Shown here: positions 43,826 through 53,985 of the stretch, piece after piece | Layout of the letters: each line of letters starts with the position of its first letter | Position numbering within the stretch: position 1 is the stretch's first letter | From: Paracidobacterium acidisoli | Lineage (GTDB): Bacteria; Acidobacteriota; Terriglobia; Terriglobales; Acidobacteriaceae | Assembly: GCF_003428625.2 (NCBI RefSeq) | Contig: NZ_QVQT02000003.1 | Coordinates: 689,017-753,016, forward strand | Length of the DNA stretch: 64,000 nt | Direction of reading: 5' to 3' | Notes under the pieces: model-generated | What the model saw: the letters and a program-made list of their open reading frames with translations, nothing else | What the model was told of the DNA's origin: nothing | The model's database searches: none | Translations under genes and position numbers: made by a program

Positions 43826-43891
43826 GTTCCATGCACTCTGTCGCGCACCACGGACATGTGCCGTCGACGCGCCTTTCGCCACTGGAGGCCT

Positions 43892-45349
43892 ATGCTCATT
43901 GCAGGAAAGCGGCTGTTCCGCAATCTCATCCTCGTCTTTGTCTGCCTGCTCGGCGCAGAATACAGCGCATGCGCCGCGCGCCGCACCGCGCTCGATACCT
44001 ATGTCCACGCGCCGGATTCGCACTATCGCTACGAACTGGTCGAGACAACGCATTTGCCGCATGAGACGGTATTTCACCTTCGTATGGTCTCGCAGGCATG
44101 GCGCAACGCGGATGAGGTGACGCAGCCGGAGTGGGTGCACTGGCTGGAGATTTACGTTCCGGATAAGGTCACCGGCACCACCGGCCTGCTCTTTATCTCC
44201 GGCGGCTCGACGCGCAGCAGACATCCGGAGCCCAACCCGGCCTTTGAAAATATCGCAACTGAGACAAGCTCGGTTGTGACCGAGCTGCACGATGTGCCGA
44301 ACGAGCCACTCACGTTTGTGGGCGACGCGCATGGGCCGCGCAACGAAGATGCCATCATCGCATATACATGGCGCCGCTATATCGAGACCGGAGATTCCAC
44401 CTGGCCGCTGCGCCTGCCGATGACCAAAGCTGCGGTGCGCGCGATGGATACGGTGACCGGTTTTCTGGCCAGCTCCGCCGGCGGCGGCCACAGCGTTGAC
44501 CACTTTGTGCTGGCAGGCGCATCGAAGCGCGGCTGGACGGTCTGGACCACGGCCGCCGTCGACCCGCGTGTCATCGCCATCGTTCCCATGGTGATCGACG
44601 TGCTGCATGTGGTGCCTTCTTTCGAGCACCACTACCGCAGTTACGGCTTCTGGTCGCGCGCGGTGAAGGACTATGCGGACGAAGGCCTGATGGACCAGCT
44701 GCACTCGAAGCAATACCGCAGCCTGATGAAGATCGAGGACCCCTACAGCTATCGCGAGCGCTTCACCATGCCCAAGCTGTTGATTCTGGCATCGGGCGAC
44801 CAGTTCTTTCTGCCCGACTCCTCGCAGTTCTACTTCAGCCGGCTGCCGGGTGAGAAGCATCTGCTTTATGAGCCCAACACCGATCACTCGCTGCGCGGAT
44901 CAACCGTCTTTGAGGATTTAACCGCCTTCTATCTCTCCGTGCTGCGCAAGACTCAACGACCGGATCTGCGATGGCACCTCAGCCACGATGGAACCCTCCG
45001 GGTCGAGACAACAGGTACGCCCACGAAGGTCACGCTCTGGCAGGCCACGAACTCAGAACACCGCGACTTCCGCCTCGAATCGATCGGGCGAGCTTACCAC
45101 GCAACCGAGCTGAAGGCTTCGGGCAAAGGCCTGTACATCACTCACATCGCTGTTCCGGCCAAAGGCTGGTCCGCCTTCTATGTCGAGGCCGAATTTCCCG
45201 GCGATAGTAGGCTTCCGCTTCACTTCACTACCGCCGTCAAGGTGCTGCCCGATGTCGAGCCCTATGTGCTTCCGCGCCGTGGCGCGACACGCCTTGAGCC
45301 CGAACACCCTGCCGCAACTGCAAACGGAGAAGGGAACAGGAGCCGGTGA
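43892..45349 (+). CDS. PhoPQ-activated pathogenicity-related (PqaA-like) alpha/beta hydrolase, exported
   Basis: About 485 residues. The ATG at 43892 follows GGAGG and gives a signal peptide (to SACA). The PqaA-family hydrolase core has a likely triad of Ser211 in 'LAGASKRGWT', Asp303 in 'LASGDQFF' and His332 in 'NTDHSLRG'. 'GGHSVDHFVLAGASKRGW' and 'VPMVIDVLHV' are family landmarks. The fold is that of esterases and peptidases, and the physiological substrate is unknown for the family. In this pectin-type locus, de-esterification is a reasonable guess. Its stop overlaps the start of the next gene. Confidence 0.82.
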   Translation: MLIAGKRLFRNLILVFVCLLGAEYSACAARRTALDTYVHAPDSHYRYELVETTHLPHETVFHLRMVSQAWRNADEVTQPEWVHWLEIYVPDKVTGTTGLLFISGGSTRSRHPEPNPAFENIATETSSVVTELHDVPNEPLTFVGDAHGPRNEDAIIAYTWRRYIETGDSTWPLRLPMTKAAVRAMDTVTGFLASSAGGGHSVDHFVLAGASKRGWTVWTTAAVDPRVIAIVPMVIDVLHVVPSFEHHYRSYGFWSRAVKDYADEGLMDQLHSKQYRSLMKIEDPYSYRERFTMPKLLILASGDQFFLPDSSQFYFSRLPGEKHLLYEPNTDHSLRGSTVFEDLTAFYLSVLRKTQRPDLRWHLSHDGTLRVETTGTPTKVTLWQATNSEHRDFRLESIGRAYHATELKASGKGLYITHIAVPAKGWSAFYVEAEFPGDSRLPLHFTTAVKVLPDVEPYVLPRRGATRLEPEHPAATANGEGNRSR

Positions 45350-46944
45350 AAAACAGGGGGAGATATGGAATCTTCGCATTGGCAGCGGTGCTGGCCGCTG
45401 GTCAGGCAACATCCGCACAGAGCGCCAGCCCGATGTTTCCCCGCAAGACGGTGACCTTCTATACGCCGGGCTCCGCCGCCATTCCAAAGGCACTCGGCTC
45501 CACGCCGCTCACGCTGCCGGAAGGAGAGATGACGGCGGCAGCGACGGCAGGCGATGTGATGTGGATAGGCACAAACGATGGGCTGGTCCGCTATCAGGCA
45601 GGTGCCGGCGAAAGCGAGTCGACGCAGTATCTGGCCGGAAGACGCTACCTGCCGGACAACCATGTGCTGGGGATTCTTCCTAATGGCAACCGCGGCGTGT
45701 GGGTACGCACGGGCGCCGGCGCGGCCTACATCGACTACCGTCCCATCACTCTCGCAGCGAAGGCCGATCTTTTCGAGGCTATGCAGGGTGCACGGCACTT
45801 CCGCTACGGTCTCGTGTCAGACGCGATCCTCGACAAGCCCGGCGACCTCACTCACAGCCATACCACGCCGGCCGATAACGACGGGCTCTGGACCTCGATG
45901 TATGCGGCGGCCGAGTGCTTCCACTATGCGGCCGATCATTCGCCGGCTGCGCTCGCTCGTGCGCACCGTTCGCTCGACGCCGTGCTCTTCCTCTCGCAGG
46001 TCACGGGCATTCCCGGCTATCCGGCGCGCTCGTTTGTGCGCAGAGGAGACGCTGAAGCAGACGGACCGGAGTGGCACGATTCAAAAGACGGGCGCTATCG
46101 CTGGAAGGGCGACACGAGCTCGGACGAGATCGTTGGGCACTTCTTCCTCTACTCAGTCGCCTATGACCTGCTGCCCGACCCTGCATCCAGACAGCGGATC
46201 GCGGCCACCGTGCGTGCGATCGCGACGAACATCCTCGACCATGGCTACAACCTCGTTGGCGAATCCGGACAGCCGACGACCTGGGGAAGATGGTCACCGG
46301 AGTATTTCCGTTCCGAGAAGGGGCGACCCGACGCGCCGCTGAACGCGATAGAGCTGCTGAGCATTCTCAGGACCGCCGCGCATATCACCGGCGACGGGCG
46401 CTTCGCCACCGCCTATCAGCACGCGGCCCTTGAGCTTGGCTATGCAGCGCTCGGCACGCGCTACCTCGAGCTCAGAGAGGAGATCAACTGTTCGGACGAA
46501 GAGCTCTTCATGCTGTCCATCTATCCGCTGATGCACGATGAGAGCGACCCCGCACTGATCGCGCTCTACCAGACCGCTTTGGACCAGTGGTGGCAGAACG
46601 AGCGCCGCGAGGAAAATCCGCTGTGGAGCTTCCTCTATCAGAAGATCACGCGCCGCGGCCGCATCCCGCTGCACGATGCCATCGCAAGGCTGGGGCGGAT
46701 GCCGCTCGATACGATCGGGTGGAGCGTGATGAACTCGACGCGGCACGATCTCCGCATGAACGGCGGGCTCTATCGCGGGCATACTCCGCAGGCCAGCCGG
46801 CTCCTGCCACCCGACGAACTGCCCATCCAGCGCTGGAACAGCAGCCCCTTCTGCGTCGATGGCTGGGGCGACGGCCGGCGGGAGGAGGAATTCACAACCT
46901 TCCTGCTGCCTTACTGGACAGGGCGAGCCTTTCATCTCCTGTGA
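45346..46944 (+). CDS. secreted alpha/alpha-barrel protein, possible glycan hydrolase or lyase
   Basis: 532 residues starting at a GTG that overlaps the previous stop (GTGA), with an AGGAG site upstream, so translation is probably coupled. The signal peptide ends near TSAQS. Residues about 60-130 look like one or two sensor-propeller blades ('MWIGTNDGLVRYQAG', 'GVWVRTGAGAAYI'). From about 150 on, repeated helical hairpins with 'LWTSMYAAAECFHYA', 'RWKGDTSSDEIVGHFF' and 'PTTWGRWSP' suggest an (alpha/alpha)6 toroid as in many glycan lyases and hydrolases. No family was assigned and no catalytic residues are proven. Confidence 0.65.
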   Translation: MKNRGRYGIFALAAVLAAGQATSAQSASPMFPRKTVTFYTPGSAAIPKALGSTPLTLPEGEMTAAATAGDVMWIGTNDGLVRYQAGAGESESTQYLAGRRYLPDNHVLGILPNGNRGVWVRTGAGAAYIDYRPITLAAKADLFEAMQGARHFRYGLVSDAILDKPGDLTHSHTTPADNDGLWTSMYAAAECFHYAADHSPAALARAHRSLDAVLFLSQVTGIPGYPARSFVRRGDAEADGPEWHDSKDGRYRWKGDTSSDEIVGHFFLYSVAYDLLPDPASRQRIAATVRAIATNILDHGYNLVGESGQPTTWGRWSPEYFRSEKGRPDAPLNAIELLSILRTAAHITGDGRFATAYQHAALELGYAALGTRYLELREEINCSDEELFMLSIYPLMHDESDPALIALYQTALDQWWQNERREENPLWSFLYQKITRRGRIPLHDAIARLGRMPLDTIGWSVMNSTRHDLRMNGGLYRGHTPQASRLLPPDELPIQRWNSSPFCVDGWGDGRREEEFTTFLLPYWTGRAFHLL

Positions 46945-46978
46945 TTGTCTGCCATCTCGCGAATTGCTCCGGCAGGGT

Positions 46979-47010
46979 CGGTGTCCGGATGAAGACTTCT
47001 CCGGATGCCG
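46979..47010. terminator. hairpin between convergent genes
   Basis: CGGTGTCCGGA and TCCGGATGCCG form an 11-bp stem with two G-U pairs and a 10-base loop, located between the plus-strand toroid gene and regulator 2. No T-run follows, so it may be a bidirectional or Rho-assisted stop, or chance. Confidence 0.3.
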
Positions 47011-47115
47011 AGATGGTGAGAGCACCGGAGAGATGCCGTCGGCGCCGTTTTCCGCTTGAGATAGCCGAGCGTTGCGTATGGCTGTACCGCCGCCGTCAAG
47101 CTGACAATGCTTCGT

Positions 47116-48561
47116 CTATGGCATGGTTCGCCATGCGAGAATGCTGCTGTTGACGGCGCTGCCGCTGATGTTATCGGTTCCCAGTACGACTTCAAAATGC
47201 GGCACTCTGCCGTCGGCGCGCCGAATTCTTTTGAGGAACGGCAGAAGCTGCATGTCATCCGCGATGAAATCGCGGCCGCACTCCGTGCCGGCCATCGCGG
47301 TGCCTTCGAGTATCAGCACATTGGCATTCGCGACAGGATTCGGCAGGTAAGCCACGACTCCATAAACCCGGTGCAGGGCATCATTTTCACTGTAATCCCA
47401 GCGCCCGGGTTCGCCTTTTCGCGGATTGCGATTGATCACGGAGTAGATCTGCCTGGTCCGGTCTTTGTTGAAGACAAAGTTCATATCGTGCTCGAAAAGC
47501 TGAACCCAGGGATTGGTCTCCGCGGTTCCGATCAGGATGATATTGCCCTGCTTCAGATCGTTTGGCCGGATGTCTCGCGCGTAGCGCATGTCGAGCGATC
47601 CACCCGCGGACTGCGCGATCCGCGTGAAGCTCTGCACTGCCTCAAGGTCGACGATCGATGTGTAGCGCCGGCCGGCCATGAGCGCAATCTCCTTCTGAAG
47701 GTCGGGGTTGCTTTGAGGAATGGCCGCTCGATAACCTGAGCTGAGGTAGCTGGCCAGGCCGATGTTGCGATGCAGAAAGTCCTGCCAGAGCACAAAACTG
47801 CTGTCGCCGACGATGATCATCGTCGGATGCGCGGCAGAGAACATCTCGCTCCACAGCGGATGACGGATATCTGTCCTGGTCTGCAGGCCGGCATGCACGG
47901 TATGGTCGCGCAGATACATAACCAGCAGCGCTGCGGTCAGAAATGCGACCAGTCCCCAGGCGAGGCTGGTGGTTGCCGCCTGACGACGCGACGCTTTGCT
48001 GTCTGCAAAATGGAGAGCGGCCGTCTCCGTTGCGGAAATCGTATCGGCCGATGGAGCGGAAGCGGGTGAAGCGGGCTGCAGCTCCATCGCGAACGGCGTG
48101 TCGCCTGCTTTTACAGGAGCGGTCTGCGCCTCGGAAGGATCGCTTCCCGCGGATGCATTGTCCCGCACAAGCGGCATAAACAGGGGCAGGTAAGCACCAC
48201 GAGGAATGCTGAGCCGGATTGGTTCGTCGCGGCCCTCGCGCGTGAAGTACTGGTCGAGCCGCATGCGCAGACGGCTGGCATGGGAACGCACAATGCCATC
48301 GACAGCCGGATCGTAGTTTTCCGGACGGCCGAAGACAGCCCGTCCGATCCGGTACTCGCTGATCTCTTCCGAACGCCCCTGAAGATCGAGCTCGCAGATA
48401 TGCAATAGAAAGCTCGACAGCCGGTCGGATTTTTTGAACCATCGGGAATCAACGATGCGCGCGACCAATTCCCGCCTGGCGGCATCCGAGATTGGCTCTG
48501 CTTCCGAGTTCTGCAACGCTGCAACCTGCTCCGAGCTGAGGATCGAGCCCCGTTGATTCAA
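47116..48561 (-). CDS. single-pass membrane regulator, copy 2
   Basis: About 481 residues with the same architecture as the copies at 36963 and 59829. The N-terminal domain (about 28-125) has 'ISEYRIGRAVFGRPENYDP' and 'DGIVRSHASRLRMRLDQYF'. A longer Ser/Ala-rich linker follows, then one transmembrane helix at about 198-217. The outer domain includes 'GNIILIGTAETNPWVQLF', 'VYGVVAYLP' and 'LILEGTAMAGTECGRDFI'. It is divergent from the receptor at 48904. The start is uncertain: the listed TTG has no ribosome site and no in-frame ATG lies nearby upstream. Proposed role is ligand sensing and control of the adjacent receptor. Confidence 0.72.
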   Translation of the reverse strand: MNQRGSILSSEQVAALQNSEAEPISDAARRELVARIVDSRWFKKSDRLSSFLLHICELDLQGRSEEISEYRIGRAVFGRPENYDPAVDGIVRSHASRLRMRLDQYFTREGRDEPIRLSIPRGAYLPLFMPLVRDNASAGSDPSEAQTAPVKAGDTPFAMELQPASPASAPSADTISATETAALHFADSKASRRQAATTSLAWGLVAFLTAALLVMYLRDHTVHAGLQTRTDIRHPLWSEMFSAAHPTMIIVGDSSFVLWQDFLHRNIGLASYLSSGYRAAIPQSNPDLQKEIALMAGRRYTSIVDLEAVQSFTRIAQSAGGSLDMRYARDIRPNDLKQGNIILIGTAETNPWVQLFEHDMNFVFNKDRTRQIYSVINRNPRKGEPGRWDYSENDALHRVYGVVAYLPNPVANANVLILEGTAMAGTECGRDFIADDMQLLPFLKRIRRADGRVPHFEVVLGTDNISGSAVNSSILAWRTMP

Positions 48562-48903
48562 AGTAAACCAGTTCTTCGTGAATGAGGCATAAATCAGGCC
48601 GCTCAGTATGTTACGGGCGTGTGTTTATCGTCCCTGTAAACGTTCGGTTAAGTGCCTCAGTATGCAGTGATTCAGAAACATTTCACTGTGAACGGTGCAG
48701 TGAATTGACTGGATTGCGGACAGAGCGGGCGATACGGTGGCTCTGGGTCCCCACATCAACCCAGAAAGCGGAGAGCCGCCCAGGACTGGACGGTTTTTTG
48801 CTGCAACCGATGCACTGCTTTTCCCGAAGGATCGGGCCTGCGGTTCCCGAGGCGTATCGCGGGTCTGAACGATGCCATGCAGTACTTCACATAAGGAAAA
48901 ATA
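48562..48903. promoter_or_regulatory. divergent control region, regulator 2 / receptor 2
   Basis: No gene is supported. A LacI-like half-conserved dyad TGTAAACGTTCGGT lies at about 48635-48648. An A-rich AAGGAAAAATA ribosome site precedes the receptor ATG. Confidence 0.35.
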
Positions 48904-51900
48904 ATGATGAAGATTCGAAGGGGTCCGTCATGCGGGCTCACCCCTGGCCTGCGCCTGTTCCTGCTCCTGCTTTTGCTTTCTGGACAGTGCCTGTTATCTG
49001 TCTCTGCTCAGGATTTTCGCGGAACCGCAACCGGCGTCATATCGGACGTCCAGGGAGCGGTGATTGCCGGAGCCAGCGTCTCTCTGCACTCCGTACAGGA
49101 TGGAACCGATCAGACAGCGACAACGGATCATGATGGGCGTTATCAGTTCCCGTTTCTCAATCCTGGACAGTACGATGTGACGGTCGGGAAACCGGGCTTC
49201 GCAAAGGTCAGGCAGACCGGCCTGACAATCTCCACGGCGCAGACCACGGAACTGGATATCACGCTTACGGTCGCTTCCCTGGGCCAGCAGATTACAGTGA
49301 GTGCCGCGCCGCCGCTGATCAACACTCAGTCGGCCGATCGAGGCATGACGGTGGACCAGGCAAGAGTCGAGAATACACCTCTGCAGGGGCAGAATATCTT
49401 TGCTGAAGCGTGGTCGGCTCCGGGCGTTGCAGTGACGAGCTCGGTGCAGCGTCTGCGGCCATTCGACACCAGCGGCTCCTCCGGAATGTCGATCAATGGC
49501 GGACAGCCAGGGGGCAATGAGGTGCTGGTCGATGGAACTTCGGTGCTTTCCGAAGAGAGCACAGTGGCCTATGTGCCGCCTGTGTCCGCGACCGAGGAGT
49601 TTCGCGTACAGACATCGGTCTACGACGCGCAGTACGGCTGGACCTCCGGGGGCGTCGTGAACATTTCCACCAAAGGCGGCACTAACGAGTTTCACGGCTC
49701 CGCATACGAGTTTTTTCAGAATACGGTTCTGAACGCCAATACATTCGGGTCCAATTACACGGGAACGCCCCGGCAGTCGTCTCACATCAACACCTTCGGA
49801 GGAGCGATCGGAGCCCCTGTCATAAAGAAGAAGCTCTTTGGGTTCTTCGCCTATGAAGAGCTGCGCCAGTCGATTCCCGATCCATTCGTCACCTCTGTCC
49901 CGACACCGGCGCAGCGCACGGGAGATTTCTCGCAGACTTACTACGGCCTCAGCGCTTCAGGCGCTCCGGAACTGGAGACGATCTACGATCCGCAGACGAC
50001 CACGCTGAACTCCTCCGGACAATACGTGCGCACCCCGTTTCCGAATAACAAAATTCCTGCGGACAGGCTGAACCCGGTCGCGGTTAAGGTGCTGGCCGGA
50101 ATTCCGCTGGCGAACACCGCCGGGAACGCCACCACCGGGCTGCATAATTTCGTCAACAATTCCGACTCGCGCAAATTTACCGATTACTTTGGAAGCTGGC
50201 TGGCGCGAGCCGACTATGTCCTGTCACCGTCGACACGCGCTTTTGTGCGCTACTCCCGGAACAAGCTTACCGAGTCGCGCGACTGGGAATACTCGACCAT
50301 CAGCACGGTCAATCCTTTCGATGTAACCGCCAACTCCGGATTCAATCGCGAGAATCACAACGCCACCATCCAGCTGACTCATGACTTCAACTCCAAAACG
50401 ATGCTCGATATGCATGTCGGCTTCGAGCGGTTTATCACGCGGTATAACACCTTTCAGGGCGTTGGGTACGGGCTCGGCAATCTTGGATTCTCCAGCGCCT
50501 TTGCCGGTGAAGCGGCGGACATTGTGCCTGCCATGACCTGGACCAATTACGCCGGCGCCGGCGCACAGCCCAGCAGACTCACGGTTTCCCAGGGAAATGC
50601 CTTTCAGGGGATGCTCTATCATGAGTTCGGCAGACAGACGCTGCGCACGGGCGGCGAGTTCTATCTGAATCGCGTCTATATCGACAGCCCCGGATACAGC
50701 GCGGGCAACTTCTCCTTCACTCCGGAGTTCACGGGCAGCGACGCTACGGCGACCAACACTTACTCCGGCAACGCCATCGCATCCTTCCTGCTCGGCGACG
50801 TGCAGAGCGGGTACATCAATGTAAATACCAACGAAGCACGGCAGCAGATGCTCTACTCGCTCTTCGTCCAGGACGACATCCACGCGTCGAGCCGTCTCAC
50901 CCTCAACGCCGGCCTGCGCTGGGACGTCGAGACTCCGATGACCGATCGCTACAATGCGGTCGCGCGCGGCTTCGACAGCACAGCGGCCAGCCCACTGCAG
51001 GTGTCAGGACTGAATCTGACGGGCGGGCTCATCTACGCCGGCGTCAACGGCACACCGCGCGGCATCTACGACGACGACTGGAGCAACTTCGGTCCTCGTA
51101 TTGGCGCTGCGTACCGGATCAACAATCGCACGATCGTGCACGGCGGCTACGGACTGGTCTATTCGCAGACCTTCGACGATCCGGGCAACGCGCCGGGGTT
51201 CAGCGCTCAGACCACTATGGCGACCTCCGAGGTCACAGGCATTCCTTACAACACCCTGGACAATCCCTTTCCTTCCGGAATTTCAAAACCCACCGGCAGC
51301 TCCCGCGGGCTGGCGACAAACCTGGGGGAAACCCTCACGTACGCGAATCCTCATCGCCATCTCCCGTGGACGCAGCAGTATTCGCTCGAGATCCAGCGTG
51401 AACTGCCCTGGGGCATGGTTGGATCCGTTGCCTACGTGGGCAGCCACTCAACCGCTCTCCCTGTGAGCCGTTCCGTGAATGAGATTTCAGCCGCGGATAT
51501 GGCGCTGGGCGAGACCTATCTCACCGCCAGTGTGCCCAATCCCTTTGCCGGACTGCTTCCCGGAACCTCGCTCAACAGTCCGACCACCACGCATGCGCAG
51601 CTGCTGCGGCCTCATCCTCAGTTCCTCTCGATCACGGAGACGACGAATTCGGTCGGGACATCGACATACAACGCGCTGCAGACGCTGTTGCAGAAGCGCA
51701 TCTCCTCAGGAGTCAGCGCCAGCATCGCTTACACGTACTCAAACACGCTGGGACGCACCAGCTATCTGAATCCTCAGGACGCGGAGCCGGCTCTGGTTGT
51801 CTCTCCCTACGCCGTGGCCCACAGCATCCAGTTCAACGGCGTTTATGATCTTCCCTTCGGCACGCACAGAAGGTTCGGAAACGATGCACAGCCGGTGGTG

Positions 51901-52386
51901 CGCGCCATCATCAGCGGATGGCGGTTCAGCGCCATCGCTCGTCTGCAAACCGGTTTTCCGCTGACCACGCCGACAGGTGTGGAACCGACAGGCGTGAGCG
52001 CTAAACTCGCTCATCCCACGCTGCACCGCTGGTTCAATACCTGCACGCTGCTGAGCACCGGTGCGACTCAGAATTGCCTTGCCGGAGAAACGCCGGTGTG
52101 GAAGACGCTCCCGTCCAACACGCTGCAGACCTGGTCGCCCTATCTTTCTTATGTGAGGAACCCACCGATTCGTAATCTCGATGCCAGCCTGATGCGCGAT
52201 ACCGCCATCACCAACAGGGTTACGTTCAACTTCCGTGTCGATTTTCTCAATCTGACCAATACGCCACAATGGTTCAACGGCCCGACTACGAGCGCCACAA
52301 GCGGAAGCTTCGGCGCAATCGCCGGGGCGGAAGACCAGAGCAACCTGCCTCGCGTCGTTCAGTTCTCGGGCAAGTTTATTTTCTAG
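48904..52386 (+). CDS. Oar-type TonB-dependent receptor, copy 2
   Basis: 1,160 residues. A signal peptide (to SVSAQ) is followed by a carboxypeptidase-regulatory-like domain (about 38-120), a plug with 'GMTVDQARVENTPLQGQNIF' and 'NISTKGGTNEFHGSAYEFF', and a long barrel with terminal 'VVQFSGKFIF'. It shares layout with receptors 1 and 3. It is followed by a strong terminator and then a phosphodiesterase gene, so its ligand may be different from that of receptor 1. Divergent from membrane regulator 2. Confidence 0.9.
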   Translation: MMKIRRGPSCGLTPGLRLFLLLLLLSGQCLLSVSAQDFRGTATGVISDVQGAVIAGASVSLHSVQDGTDQTATTDHDGRYQFPFLNPGQYDVTVGKPGFAKVRQTGLTISTAQTTELDITLTVASLGQQITVSAAPPLINTQSADRGMTVDQARVENTPLQGQNIFAEAWSAPGVAVTSSVQRLRPFDTSGSSGMSINGGQPGGNEVLVDGTSVLSEESTVAYVPPVSATEEFRVQTSVYDAQYGWTSGGVVNISTKGGTNEFHGSAYEFFQNTVLNANTFGSNYTGTPRQSSHINTFGGAIGAPVIKKKLFGFFAYEELRQSIPDPFVTSVPTPAQRTGDFSQTYYGLSASGAPELETIYDPQTTTLNSSGQYVRTPFPNNKIPADRLNPVAVKVLAGIPLANTAGNATTGLHNFVNNSDSRKFTDYFGSWLARADYVLSPSTRAFVRYSRNKLTESRDWEYSTISTVNPFDVTANSGFNRENHNATIQLTHDFNSKTMLDMHVGFERFITRYNTFQGVGYGLGNLGFSSAFAGEAADIVPAMTWTNYAGAGAQPSRLTVSQGNAFQGMLYHEFGRQTLRTGGEFYLNRVYIDSPGYSAGNFSFTPEFTGSDATATNTYSGNAIASFLLGDVQSGYINVNTNEARQQMLYSLFVQDDIHASSRLTLNAGLRWDVETPMTDRYNAVARGFDSTAASPLQVSGLNLTGGLIYAGVNGTPRGIYDDDWSNFGPRIGAAYRINNRTIVHGGYGLVYSQTFDDPGNAPGFSAQTTMATSEVTGIPYNTLDNPFPSGISKPTGSSRGLATNLGETLTYANPHRHLPWTQQYSLEIQRELPWGMVGSVAYVGSHSTALPVSRSVNEISAADMALGETYLTASVPNPFAGLLPGTSLNSPTTTHAQLLRPHPQFLSITETTNSVGTSTYNALQTLLQKRISSGVSASIAYTYSNTLGRTSYLNPQDAEPALVVSPYAVAHSIQFNGVYDLPFGTHRRFGNDAQPVVRAIISGWRFSAIARLQTGFPLTTPTGVEPTGVSAKLAHPTLHRWFNTCTLLSTGATQNCLAGETPVWKTLPSNTLQTWSPYLSYVRNPPIRNLDASLMRDTAITNRVTFNFRVDFLNLTNTPQWFNGPTTSATSGSFGAIAGAEDQSNLPRVVQFSGKFIF

Positions 52387-52398
52387 CACAGCCACTTT

Positions 52399-52428
52399 CC
52401 GGATGGAGGTTTCCTCCATCCGGTTTTT
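52399..52428 (+). terminator. intrinsic terminator after receptor 2
   Basis: A perfect 11-bp stem CCGGATGGAGG / CCTCCATCCGG (52399-52409 and 52413-52423) with a TTT loop is followed by five T. It lies 13 bases after the receptor stop codon. This is the clearest Rho-independent terminator in the window. Confidence 0.85.
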
Positions 52429-52457
52429 CCTTTTTATCGTTAAGGAGTTTGCGGTCC

Positions 52458-53819
52458 ATGTTTCTTTTCCAGTCTCTTCGTCTTCTTCGGCGCGTCTGCG
52501 CCATTGCATTGCCAGGTTTGGTGGGATGTCTCCTCGCACAGGGACAGAGCGCCCGCACACCGGTCATCATGATCTCGATCGATGGGCTCAATCCCCATTA
52601 CGTGCTTCGCGCAGAAGATCACGCGGCCGGTATTCCGTTTCTTCGCAGCTTTCTGACCAACGGCACATACGCGCAGAGCGTCATCAATGTTGTTCCAACG
52701 ATCACGTTTCCGAATCACGTCACACTGATCACAGGGACACTGCCGGAGCAGCATGGGATCTTCAATAATATGCTGCAGGACCCGAACTCAAATCTGATAG
52801 CGGCTCCGATGGAATACGGGAATGCGATCCGCGTTCCCACGCTTTGGGAAGCGGCGCAGTCCGCCGGGCTGAAGACGGCCAGCGTCTTCTGGCCGGTCAG
52901 CCTTGGGGCGCGCGGCATCGATTACAACATTCCTCCAATCCACACGCAGGGCACGCCGGCAGACCATTACCTGCTCGAAGCGGTATCACGCCCGGATGGC
53001 TTCCTTGCATCCGTGGAGAAGCAGATCGGGGTCTATTCGCCGGAAGAGGATGAAGACGATTTTGTCACACGCGCCGCGATCGCTGTTATCCGCGGACAGC
53101 GGCCATACCTGCTGACCGTTCATCTCGGCAACCTGGACGATGCGCAGCACCACAGCGGGCCGGACTCTCAGGAGGCCTTCGCCGCGCTTGAAAAGATCGA
53201 TGGCCAGGTCCGGCAGATTGCCGATGCCGAGCGCGCGGTTTATCCCGACGCTGACATCGTGATCGTCTCCGACCATGGATTTTTTCCGGTGAGCCATGTG
53301 ATCAATCTGAATGCGGAGTTTGTGCGGCATGGACTGATCACGCTCTCGAAGACCGGACACATTGCGTCATGGAAGGTTTTTTCCTGGACCGGCGGAGGAA
53401 GCGCTGCGGTGATTCTGCACAACCCTGACGACAGGGAGACGGCGGAAAAGGTCAGACAGATCCTCGATGGTCTCGAGAAGGACCCCGCAAGCGGCATCGC
53501 GCAGATCTTATCGAAGCAGGAAGCGAAAGCATTCGGCGGGACGCCGGAGACCGAATTTCTGATTGACTGCAGGCCGGGATTTTATGTCGGCCGCGGTCTG
53601 ACGACGCCTCTGATTACCGATGCTTCGCAGAAGGGCACGCACGGCTATCTTCCTGTGCATCCTGAGCTGCAGTCTTCGTTCTTCATCATGGGGCCCAGGA
53701 TCGCGAGAAACAGGAATCTGGGAGTTATCGATATGCGGCAGATCGCTCCGACTATCGCGAAAGAGCTTGAGGCCAGGATGCCCTCCGCGACGATGCCTGT
53801 TCTGCCCGTGGATCGATAG
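52458..53819 (+). CDS. exported type I phosphodiesterase / nucleotide pyrophosphatase (NPP family)
   Basis: About 453 residues. The ATG at 52458 follows AAGGAG by ten bases; the open frame begins inside the receptor gene and that part is not used. A signal sequence is followed by the alkaline-phosphatase-superfamily core: metal-binding Asp42 in 'MISIDGLNP', nucleophile Thr83 in 'PTITFPNHVTLITG', 'LGNLDDAQHHSG' and 'IVSDHGFF'. Such enzymes cleave phosphodiesters or pyrophosphates in nucleotides and lipids. The preceding terminator lies 30 bases upstream, so it may be partly read through from the receptor gene or have its own promoter. Confidence 0.87.
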   Translation: MFLFQSLRLLRRVCAIALPGLVGCLLAQGQSARTPVIMISIDGLNPHYVLRAEDHAAGIPFLRSFLTNGTYAQSVINVVPTITFPNHVTLITGTLPEQHGIFNNMLQDPNSNLIAAPMEYGNAIRVPTLWEAAQSAGLKTASVFWPVSLGARGIDYNIPPIHTQGTPADHYLLEAVSRPDGFLASVEKQIGVYSPEEDEDDFVTRAAIAVIRGQRPYLLTVHLGNLDDAQHHSGPDSQEAFAALEKIDGQVRQIADAERAVYPDADIVIVSDHGFFPVSHVINLNAEFVRHGLITLSKTGHIASWKVFSWTGGGSAAVILHNPDDRETAEKVRQILDGLEKDPASGIAQILSKQEAKAFGGTPETEFLIDCRPGFYVGRGLTTPLITDASQKGTHGYLPVHPELQSSFFIMGPRIARNRNLGVIDMRQIAPTIAKELEARMPSATMPVLPVDR

Positions 53820-53985
53820 TTAAAAGCGATATGGATGAGGCCGGGCGGGCAAATTGCCGGGGCGCTGAAGCAGACTAATGCGGGAGCTCCGGCAGAGATC
53901 TGTTGCATTCACTGGTACAGCGGCACTGGGGGATCGAGCTGTGCATTCGCCATGTGATCCCATACACGCGATATATTGATTACTC

